Origin: Kitasatospora papulosa
GTDB taxonomy: Bacteria; Actinomycetota; Actinomycetes; Streptomycetales; Streptomycetaceae
DNA: 64,000 bases
Assembly: GCF_000717245.1 (NCBI RefSeq)
Contig: NZ_JNYQ01000001.1
Span: 1-64,000, forward strand
Direction: 5' to 3'
Shown here: positions 16,420 to 24,800 of the stretch, piece by piece
Position numbering within the stretch: position 1 is the stretch's first letter
How the letters are laid out: each line of letters opens with the position of its first letter
The notes under the pieces: model-generated
What the model was told of the DNA's origin: nothing
The model's database searches: none
What the model saw: only the letters and a program-made list of their open reading frames with translations
Program-made: the position numbers and the translations under genes

Positions 16420-19245
16420 GTGTCCGTCTTCAACAAGCTCATGCGTGCAGGCGAAGGCAAGATCCTGCGCAAACTGCACCGCATCGCGGACCAGGTCAGC
16501 TCCATCGAAGAGGACTTCGTCAACCTCTCCGACGCCGAGCTGCGGGCGCTCACCGACGAGTACAAGGAACGGTACGCGGACGGCGAGAGCCTGGACGACC
16601 TGCTTCCCGAAGCGTTCGCCACGGTCCGTGAGGCCGCGAAGCGCGTCCTCGGACAGCGCCACTACGACGTCCAGATGATGGGCGGTGCCGCCCTGCACCT
16701 CGGCTATGTGGCCGAGATGAAGACCGGTGAGGGCAAGACCCTCGTCGGTACCCTGCCCGCGTATCTCAACGCGCTCTCCGGCAAGGGCGTGCACCTGATC
16801 ACGGTCAACGACTACCTGGCCGAGCGTGACTCCGAGATGATGGGCCGGGTGCACAAGTTCCTCGGTCTCGAGGTCGGCTGCATCGTCGCCAACATGACTC
16901 CGGCCCAGCGCCGTGAGCAGTACGCCTGCGACATCACGTACGGCACGAACAACGAGTTCGGGTTCGACTACCTCCGCGACAACATGGCGTGGTCCCAGGA
17001 CGAGCTCGTCCAGCGCGGCCACAACTTCGCCGTGGTCGACGAGGTCGACTCGATCCTCGTCGACGAGGCCCGTACCCCGCTGATCATCTCCGGCCCGGCC
17101 GACCAGGCCACGAAGTGGTACGGCGACTTCGCGAAGCTGGTCACGCGTCTCACCAGGGGTGAGGCGGGCAACCCGCTGAAGGGCATCGAGGAGACCGGCG
17201 ACTACGAGGTCGACGAGAAGAAGCGGACCGTGGCCATCCACGAGCCCGGTGTCTCCAAGGTCGAGGACTGGCTCGGGATCGACAACCTCTACGAGTCGGT
17301 CAACACCCCGCTCGTCGGTTACCTGAACAACGCGATCAAGGCCAAGGAACTCTTCAAGAAGGACAAGGACTACGTCGTCATCGACGGCGAAGTCATGATC
17401 GTCGACGAGCACACCGGCCGTATCCTCGCCGGCCGCCGTTACAACGAGGGCATGCACCAGGCCATCGAGGCGAAGGAAGGGGTGGACATCAAGGACGAGA
17501 ACCAGACGCTCGCCACGATCACCCTGCAGAACTTCTTCCGCCTGTACAGCAAGCTCTCCGGCATGACCGGTACGGCGATGACCGAGGCCGCCGAGTTCCA
17601 CCAGATCTACAAGCTCGGCGTCGTCCCGATCCCGACGAACCGGCCCATGGTCCGCGCCGACCAGTCGGACCTGATCTACCGCACCGAGGTCGCGAAGTTC
17701 GCCGCGGTCGTCGACGACATCGCCGAGAAGCACGAGAAGGGACAGCCGATCCTGGTCGGCACGACCTCCGTCGAGAAGTCGGAGTACCTCTCGCAGCAGC
17801 TCTCCAAGCGCGGTGTCCAGCACGAGGTCCTCAACGCCAAGCAGCACGACCGTGAGGCGACGATCGTCGCCCAGGCCGGCCGCAAGGGCGCGGTCACGGT
17901 CGCCACGAACATGGCCGGCCGAGGCACCGACATCAAGCTCGGCGGCAACCCGGACGACCTCGCCGAGGCGGAGCTGCGTCAGCGCGGTCTCGACCCGGTG
18001 GAGCACGTCGAGCAGTGGGCGGCCGCCCTGCCCGCCGCGCTGGAGAAGGCCGAGCAGGCCGTGAAGGCGGAGTTCGAAGAGGTCAAGGAGCTCGGCGGGC
18101 TGTACGTGCTCGGCACGGAGCGGCACGAGTCGCGGCGTATCGACAACCAGCTGCGCGGCCGTTCCGGCCGTCAGGGCGACCCGGGCGAGTCCCGCTTCTA
18201 CCTGTCGCTGGGCGACGACCTGATGCGGCTGTTCAAGGCGCAGATGGTCGAGCGCGTCATGTCGATGGCCAACGTCCCCGACGACGTGCCGATCGAGAAC
18301 AAGATGGTGACCCGCGCGATCGCCTCCGCGCAGTCGCAGGTGGAGCAGCAGAACTTCGAGACGCGTAAGAACGTCCTGAAGTACGACGAGGTGCTCAACC
18401 GGCAGCGTGAGGTGATCTACGGAGAGCGTCGCCGTGTCCTGGAAGGTGAGGATCTGCAGGACCAGATCCGCCACTTCATGGACGACACGATCGACGACTA
18501 CATCCGCCAGGAGACGGCCGAGGGCTTCGCCGAGGAGTGGGACCTCGACCGGCTGTGGGGCGCCTTCAAGCAGCTCTACCCGGTGAAGGTCACGGTCGAG
18601 GAGCTCGAGGAGGCCGCGGGCGACCTGGCCGGCGTGACCGCCGACTTCATCGCGGAGTCCGTCAAGGACGACATCCACGAGCAGTACGCGGAGCGGGAGA
18701 AGACGCTCGGCTCGGACATCATGCGCGAACTGGAGCGGCGTGTGGTCCTGTCGGTCCTGGACCGCAAGTGGCGTGAGCACCTCTACGAGATGGACTACCT
18801 CCAGGAGGGCATCGGCCTGCGGGCCATGGCGCAGAAGGACCCGCTGGTCGAGTACCAGCGCGAGGGCTTCGACATGTTCAACGCCATGATGGAGGGCATC
18901 AAGGAGGAGTCCGTCGGCTACCTGTTCAACCTGGAGGTCCAGGTCGAGCAGCAGGTCGAGGAGGTTCCTGTGGAGGAGGGCGCGGAGCGCCCCTCGCTCG
19001 AGAAGCAGGACGCGCCGGTGGCGGCGGCCGCGGGCGGGCGGCCGGAGATCCGGGCCAAGGGCCTGGACGCGCCGCAGCGTCCGGACCGGCTGCACTTCTC
19101 CGCTCCCACCGTGGACGGGGAGGGCGGCGTCGTCGAGGGCGACTTCTCCAACGGTGACGGTGCGCGGTCCGAGGCGGACGGGATGACGCGTGCGGAGCGC
19201 CGCAAGGCGCAGAAGAGCACGGGTGGCCGGCGCCGCAAGAAGTAG
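16420..19245 (+). CDS. secA: Preprotein translocase ATPase SecA
   Basis: A 941-residue SecA, the motor that drives secretory proteins through SecYEG at the membrane. Walker A is KTGEGKT (101-107); DEVDSILVDEARTPLI starts near residue 207. GMTGTAMTEAAEF lies in the preprotein/NBD2 junction and TNMAGRGTDIKLGGNP in NBD2. The helical wing and scaffold end in HLYEMDYLQEGIGLRAMAQKDP. The C-terminus is a variable acidic linker ending in basic residues and lacks the C-x-C-x(8)-C-H zinc motif of E. coli SecA. The start is GTG at 16420, with AAGGAG about 10 bases upstream. A very strong terminator follows. Confidence 0.98.
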   Translation: MSVFNKLMRAGEGKILRKLHRIADQVSSIEEDFVNLSDAELRALTDEYKERYADGESLDDLLPEAFATVREAAKRVLGQRHYDVQMMGGAALHLGYVAEMKTGEGKTLVGTLPAYLNALSGKGVHLITVNDYLAERDSEMMGRVHKFLGLEVGCIVANMTPAQRREQYACDITYGTNNEFGFDYLRDNMAWSQDELVQRGHNFAVVDEVDSILVDEARTPLIISGPADQATKWYGDFAKLVTRLTRGEAGNPLKGIEETGDYEVDEKKRTVAIHEPGVSKVEDWLGIDNLYESVNTPLVGYLNNAIKAKELFKKDKDYVVIDGEVMIVDEHTGRILAGRRYNEGMHQAIEAKEGVDIKDENQTLATITLQNFFRLYSKLSGMTGTAMTEAAEFHQIYKLGVVPIPTNRPMVRADQSDLIYRTEVAKFAAVVDDIAEKHEKGQPILVGTTSVEKSEYLSQQLSKRGVQHEVLNAKQHDREATIVAQAGRKGAVTVATNMAGRGTDIKLGGNPDDLAEAELRQRGLDPVEHVEQWAAALPAALEKAEQAVKAEFEEVKELGGLYVLGTERHESRRIDNQLRGRSGRQGDPGESRFYLSLGDDLMRLFKAQMVERVMSMANVPDDVPIENKMVTRAIASAQSQVEQQNFETRKNVLKYDEVLNRQREVIYGERRRVLEGEDLQDQIRHFMDDTIDDYIRQETAEGFAEEWDLDRLWGAFKQLYPVKVTVEELEEAAGDLAGVTADFIAESVKDDIHEQYAEREKTLGSDIMRELERRVVLSVLDRKWREHLYEMDYLQEGIGLRAMAQKDPLVEYQREGFDMFNAMMEGIKEESVGYLFNLEVQVEQQVEEVPVEEGAERPSLEKQDAPVAAAAGGRPEIRAKGLDAPQRPDRLHFSAPTVDGEGGVVEGDFSNGDGARSEADGMTRAERRKAQKSTGGRRRKK

Positions 19246-19268
19246 CGCTCGCCCGTCCGATGTGACGA

Positions 19269-19311
19269 CGCTCCGGCCCGGACACCGATCGGTGTCCGGG
19301 CCGGAGCGTTT
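19269..19311 (+). terminator. secA terminator
   Basis: A perfect 18-bp stem (19269-19286 with 19291-19308) with GATC loop, followed by TTT, 23 bases after the secA stop. It can work in both directions. Confidence 0.9.
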
Positions 19312-19344
19312 CCCGGGACCTCCTGCGAAGCCGTGGGAGAGCGT

Positions 19345-19406
19345 CTGCGGCCTTTCCGTGCCCCTTCGGCCCCAGCGCGTTCTCCAGCACCTTGGGAAGG
19401 CCGCAG
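19345..19406. other. Long inverted repeat between secA and Rv3235-family gene
   Basis: CTGCGGCCTTTCC (19345-19357) pairs with GGGAAGGCCGCAG (19394-19406), with a single wobble and a 36-base loop. It lies 74 bases beyond the stop of the minus-strand Rv3235-family gene. It may be that gene's terminator or a small structured RNA; nothing else is visible in the 19312-19479 interval. Confidence 0.4.
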
Positions 19407-19479
19407 AGAGGCGGCAGGGAGGTTCTGGAGGCCCCGGCAGGTGCCGCCAGGCGGTCCTCGCGGGGGCGGGCCCGTCACG

Positions 19480-19902
19480 TCATCGGAGCGCCGGGAGACG
19501 TTCGCCGCCGAGGTCGATCGCCGCGCAGCGCCAGCGCAGGTCAGGGCCCTGTTCCAGGCGGAAGGCCATGGCGCGGACCTGCTCACCGGTGGCGATGCTG
19601 GCGAAGGCCTCGACGACGCCGGTGGCCGGCTGGGTGCCGCGGCAGGCTCGCACCACCGGCCGCCTGCCGCCCGCGCGGAGCGGGGTGTCGGGCGCGAGCT
19701 CGGCGAGCTGGTCGTACGCCTCGCCGATCGTGTGGCCGAGCATCCAGTGCACCGGGCGCTGGCCGCTGAGGACGGCGAGCAGGCGTTCCGCGAACCACTG
19801 GTGCGGGCGGAGCGGCCGCCGGGGCCGTTGCTGCGGCACCGTGCCCGGCCTGCTGCGGTCGTGTCGTCCGGCCGGCCTCGTCCTGTCCGTGCTCATGCTC
19901 AT
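19480..19902 (-). CDS. Rv3235-family (DUF6459) protein
   Basis: About 140 residues. The conserved core reads PHQWFAERLLAVLSGQRPVHWMLGHTIGEAYDQLAEL, cited here only in part, and ends in RVRA-type beta strands with AMAFRLEQGPDLRWRC. A basic N-terminus precedes it. Members of this family lie next to secA in actinobacteria; the function is unknown. I chose ATG at 19902 because GGGGG precedes it closely; 19896 and 19962 are other in-frame starts. It converges on secA. Confidence 0.8.
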   Translation of the reverse strand: MSMSTDRTRPAGRHDRSRPGTVPQQRPRRPLRPHQWFAERLLAVLSGQRPVHWMLGHTIGEAYDQLAELAPDTPLRAGGRRPVVRACRGTQPATGVVEAFASIATGEQVRAMAFRLEQGPDLRWRCAAIDLGGERLPALR

Positions 19903-20175
19903 AGCCCCCGTGGCTGCTGTCCGGAGCCCGGGCGATACCGGGCGGTAACTTCTGCTGGGCATCTTCTACGGGGCCGGTCGCCGGCCCCGCAACCGGCGTC
20001 GGGGGCCGGCCGGGCGTCCGGCGGGATCACCTATCCGGGTGGCAGGCCCGGTGCCGCAAGGGAACGGTGAGGGTGACGGGCCTCGCGCCGTGGACGGCGG
20101 GGGCCGGATCGGCAACCCCGAAGGGGGACGTCGCACGTATCCTGAGGGCGTCATCGACTACGGAAGCGGTCATCC

Positions 20176-20685
20176 ATGCGTGTGTACGTCCCCCTCACCC
20201 TCTCCGGTCTCGCCGCGGTGCACGGGGCGGGCGAGATCGGTCCGGGGCCGCTCACCGCCTACGCCGTGACGCCCGGTCTGCGCGAGTGGTACGTCTCCGA
20301 CGACATCGAGGAACTGGAGTACGCGGCGCTCACCCGGGCCGCTTCCGCCTCGCTGCGGCTGATCGCCGGCCGGCCGGACGAGACCCGGCGCCGGGTCGTG
20401 GTCGCCCTAGACGTGCCGGACGGGGCGGTCACCGCCGACCCGGACCGCGTCCAGGACGCCTCGTCGCTCGGCGAGGTGCGCGTCGCGGACGCGGTGGCGC
20501 TGTCGAAGGCCGCCGCCGTGCACGTGGACGCCGACGGGGCGGAGGAGGACGTCGCCGCCGCGGCAGCGGCTCTCGGCGCGGCCGCCGACCGGGGCGACGA
20601 CGACGCCCGTTCCACCGTGGACGGGGCGGAGGACCACGAGCTGCTGTGGTTCGGGATCCAGGAGATCCCCGGCCTCATCGCCTGA
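20176..20685 (+). CDS. DUF6912 family protein
   Basis: A 169-residue protein beginning MRVYVPLTLSGLAAVH, with AYAVTPGLREWY, EELEYAALTRAASASLRL and ending ELLWFGIQEIPGLI. These features match a small actinobacterial family of unknown function (DUF6912). It has no signal peptide or membrane segment and is very acidic in the second half. The HAD hydrolase gene follows 54 bases downstream. A -10-like TATCCT lies at about 20137-20142. Confidence 0.82.
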   Translation: MRVYVPLTLSGLAAVHGAGEIGPGPLTAYAVTPGLREWYVSDDIEELEYAALTRAASASLRLIAGRPDETRRRVVVALDVPDGAVTADPDRVQDASSLGEVRVADAVALSKAAAVHVDADGAEEDVAAAAAALGAAADRGDDDARSTVDGAEDHELLWFGIQEIPGLIA

Positions 20686-20739
20686 GGTCCCGGTGGCGGC
20701 GCCGGGGCCGCTGTCGTAGGGGGCGAGTATTTTTTCCGT

Positions 20740-21411
20740 ATGGCGACACCCGGGAAGCACCGCACACATCTGGTCTGGGACTGGAACGGCACACTCCTCG
20801 ACGACATCCACGCGGTCCTGGGGGCGACGAACGCCGCCTTCGCGGAGGTCGACCTGGCGCCGCTCACGCTGGAGCAGTACCGCGCGACGTACTGCGTGCC
20901 GATACCCAAGTTCTACGAGCGGCTCCTGGGCAGGCTCCCCACGCCCGCCGAGTGGGAGCGCATGGATGACCTCTTCCACCGCCACTACACCGAGCAGCGG
21001 GCCGCCTGCGGGCTGACCGAGGGCGTCGAGGAGCTGCTGGTCCGGTGGCTGCGCGGCGGCCGCAGCCAGTCGCTGCTGAGCATGTACGGGCACGAGCACC
21101 TGATCCCCGTGGTCCGGGGGTACGGCATCGAAGGCCACTTCGTGCGCGTCGACGGCCGGACCGGACCCTCGGGCGGCAGCAAGGCGCTGCACATGGAGCG
21201 CCACTTCGAGGTGCTCGGAGACATAGCCCCCGAATCCGCGGTGGTCATCGGCGACGCGGTCGACGACGCCGTGGCCGCGGCCCACGTAGGTGCGCGCGCC
21301 GTGCTCTACACGGGCGGATCGCACAGCCGCAGCAGCCTGGAGGCGGCCGGTGTGCCCGTCGTGGACACCCTGGCCGAGGCCGTGGCGCTGGCCGAGCTGA
21401 TGGCGGACTGA
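20740..21411 (+). CDS. HAD-superfamily hydrolase
   Basis: A 223-residue phosphatase-type HAD protein. Motif I is DWNGTLLDD (residues 14-22), with the nucleophile Asp14. A helical cap follows (about 25-85). Motif II is the LLSMYGHE region and motif IV is VVIGDAVDD (about 168-176). The replacement of the usual DxDGT by DWNGT is common in this subgroup. The substrate is unknown; phosphoglycolate phosphatase-like is the nearest general label. TATTTT sits 6 bases before the ATG, so the mRNA may be leaderless. Confidence 0.88.
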   Translation: MATPGKHRTHLVWDWNGTLLDDIHAVLGATNAAFAEVDLAPLTLEQYRATYCVPIPKFYERLLGRLPTPAEWERMDDLFHRHYTEQRAACGLTEGVEELLVRWLRGGRSQSLLSMYGHEHLIPVVRGYGIEGHFVRVDGRTGPSGGSKALHMERHFEVLGDIAPESAVVIGDAVDDAVAAAHVGARAVLYTGGSHSRSSLEAAGVPVVDTLAEAVALAELMAD

Positions 21412-21847
21412 GGCCTCGGCCGGGCGACACCACGGCCGGAACGCGCCGAAGACCCGTCCCCGTCGGAGCGCCGGAGGCGCCGGTCCGTGTGCGTGCCCTT
21501 ACGTGCAGAGGCGATCCCGTGCGATGTCCAGAGTGTCAAAGTTCGAGGTGTTCTTTTGTACATATGCAGCTCATGACGGTTGTGGGTGCGGGAGGGATAG
21601 CCTGGTCCCGTGATCAGCGCGATATCCCTCGGGGGCAGCGAAGCCCCCGGCCTGCGCCCGGAGTGCCACCGCACCCGGGCCATGCGCGATCCCCGCGTCC
21701 CGGGCCGTCTGCCGAACATGGCCGATACGGTCCCGGGCATCTTCCCGGGCGGCATAGCGTCGAACCTGACCGGAAACCCCGCGTCGTGGCGGTACGCCGT
21801 CTTTCTCACCTACGTCACGCAACGGCGCGCGACAGGAGCCAGAGGAC
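21412..21847 (+). other. 436-bp gap before the glutamate dehydrogenase gene
   Basis: There is no convincing gene. An AT-richer patch (about 21548-21570) precedes a possible promoter: ATGACG at about 21573-21578 and TAGCCT near 21598-21603. A GTG-started frame runs from 21610 to 21909, overlapping the start of gdhB; its codon use is weak and I do not call it a gene. If the promoter is right, gdhB has a leader of about 240 bases, or a short upstream open frame. Confidence 0.4.
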
Positions 21848-24800
21848 ATGCAGACCAAGCTGGACGAAGCCAAGGCCGAGCTGCTCGCACGGGCGGCCCG
21901 GGTAGCTGACAACAGTCCGGGCGGTGGTGTCGGTGGCCCGGGAGGCGGCCTCCGGGTGCACCTCGCCGGGGCGGCCGGAACCGAAGCGGAAGCCGGCCAG
22001 GACGAGCGGCCGGGCCAGGAGACGCTGCTCGCCTATCTCCAGCGGTACTACCTGCACACCGCTCCGGAGGACGTCAGCGACCGCGACCCGGTCGACGTCT
22101 TCGGGGCTGCCTGCTCCCACTACCGTCTCGCCGAGAACCGCCCGCAGGGCACCGCGAACGTCCGGGTGCACACCCCGACCGTCGACGAGAACGGCTGGAC
22201 GAGCAGCCACTCCGTCGTCGAGGTCGTGACCGACGACATGCCGTTCCTGGTCGACTCCGTCACCAACGAGCTGTCCCGGCAGGGCCGTGGCATCCACCTC
22301 GTGATCCACCCGCAGGTCGTCGTGCGCCGTGACGTCGCGGGCAAGCTGATCGAGGTGCTCGCGGACGACCGTGCCAGGGGCGCCGGCGCCAAGCGCTCCG
22401 GAGGCCGCAAGGACCCCGGCCAGGAGCTGCCGCACGACGCGCTCGTCGAGTCGTGGATCCACGTCGAGATCGACCGCGAGACCGACCGCGCGGACCTGAA
22501 GCAGATCACCGCCGACCTCCTGCGTGTCCTGTCCGACGTACGGGAGACCGTCGAGGACTGGGACAAGATGCGCGACACCGCCCTGCGGATCGCCGACGAC
22601 CTCCCCGCCGAGCCCCTCGACGAGCTCGCCGACGAGGAGGTCGAGGAGGCCCGCGAGCTGCTGCGCTGGCTGGCCGCCGACCACTTCACCTTCCTCGGGT
22701 TCCGCGAGTACGAGCTCCGCGACTCCGACGCCCTGGCGGCCGTCCCCGGCTCCGGGCTCGGCATCCTGCGCTCCGACCCGCATCACAGCGAGGACGAGGC
22801 GCACCCGGTGAGCCCGTCCTTCGACCGGCTGCCCGCGGACGCCCGGGCCAAGGCAAGGGAGCACAAGCTCCTCGTCCTGACCAAGGCGAACAGCAGGGCG
22901 ACCGTGCACCGCCCCAGCTACCTGGACTACGTCGGGGTGAAGAAGTTCGACGCCGACGGCAACGTCATCGGTGAGCGGCGCTTCCTCGGCCTCTTCTCCT
23001 CCGCCGCGTACACCGAGTCGGTGCGCAGGGTGCCCGTCGTGCGCCGGAAGGTCGCCGAGGTGCTGGAGGGCGCGGGCTTCACGCCCAACAGCCACGACGG
23101 CCGGGACCTGCTCCAGATCCTGGAGACGTACCCGCGCGACGAGCTCTTCCAGACGCCCGTCGACCAGCTCCGTTCCATCGTGACCTCCGTGCTGTACCTC
23201 CAGGAGCGCCGCCGGCTGCGGCTCTACCTGCGCCAGGACGAGTACGGGCGCTACTACTCCGCCCTCGTCTACCTGCCGCGGGACCGCTACACCACCGGGG
23301 TCAGGCTCCGCCTGATCGACATCCTCAAGGAGGAACTGGGCGGCACCAGCGTCGACTTCACGGCCTGGAACACGGAGTCGATCCTCTCCCGGCTGCACTT
23401 CGTCGTCCGCGTCCCGCCGGGCACCGAGCTCCCGCACCTCACCGACGCGGACGCCGACCGCATCGAGGCGCGCCTCGTCGAGGCCGCCCGCTCCTGGGCC
23501 GACGGCTTCCAGGAGGCGCTGAACGCCGAGTGCGGCGAGGAGCGCGCCGCCGAGCTGCTGCGCCGTTACGGGCAGTCCTTCCCCGAGGGCTACAAGGCCG
23601 ACCACTCGCCGCGCGCCGCCGTGGCCGACCTGGTCCACCTCGAGGAGCTCAAGAGCGAACGCAAGGACTTCGCGCTCAGCCTGTACGAGCCGGTCGGCGC
23701 CGGCCCCGACGAACGCCGCTTCAAGATCTACCGGACCGGGGAGCAGGTCTCGCTCTCCGCGGTCCTGCCCGCGCTCCAGCGGCTCGGTGTCGAGGTCGTC
23801 GACGAGCGCCCGTACGAACTGCGCTGCGCGGACCGCACGCACGCATGGATCTACGACTTCGGGCTGCGCCTGCCGAAGGCCACGGGCAACGGCGACCACC
23901 TCGGCGACGACGCCCGCCACCGCTTCCAGGAGGCGTTCGCGGCCATCTGGACCGGCGAGGCCGAGAACGACGGCTTCAACTCGCTCGTCCTGGGCGCCGG
24001 GCTCGACTGGCGCCAGGCCATGGTGCTGCGCGCCTACGCGAAGTACCTGCGCCAGGCGGGTTCGACCTTCAGCCAGGACTACATGGAGGACACCCTCCGC
24101 ACCAACGTCCACACCACCCGGCTGCTGGTCTCCCTCTTCGAGGCCCGGATGTCCCCGACCCGCCAGAAGGCGGGCACGGAGCTGACGGACGGGCTGCTGG
24201 AGGAGCTGGACGGGGCCCTGGACCAGGTCGCCTCGCTGGACGAGGACAGGATCCTGCGGTCCTTCCTCACGGTCATCAAGGCCACGCTGCGGACCAACTA
24301 CTTCCAGCTGGCCGACGACCACGAGCCGCACAACTACGTCTCGATGAAGTTCGACCCGCAGGCCATTCCGGACCTCCCGGCACCCCGCCCGGCGTACGAG
24401 ATCTGGGTCTACTCGCCGCGTGTCGAGGGCGTCCACCTGCGCTTCGGCAAGGTCGCCCGGGGCGGGCTGCGCTGGTCGGACCGCCGGGAGGACTTCCGTA
24501 CGGAGATCCTCGGCCTGGTCAAGGCGCAGATGGTCAAGAACACCGTGATCGTGCCGGTGGGTGCCAAGGGCGGGTTCGTCGCCAAGCAGCTGCCGGATCC
24601 GGCGGTGGACCGTGACGCCTGGTTCGCCGAGGGCATCGCCTGCTACAAGATCTTCATCTCGGCGCTGCTCGACATCACCGACAACATGGTGGCCGGCGAG
24701 GTCGTCCACCCCGCGGAGGTCGTCCGTCACGACGAGGACGACACCTACCTCGTCGTCGCCGCCGACAAGGGGACCGCGAGCTTCTCCGACATCGCCAACG

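Noticed and set aside
21610..21909. Possible 99-residue protein gene before gdhB
   Set aside because: It overlaps the gdhB coding start, lacks a good ribosome site and has no recognisable family. Kept only as a possible upstream frame.
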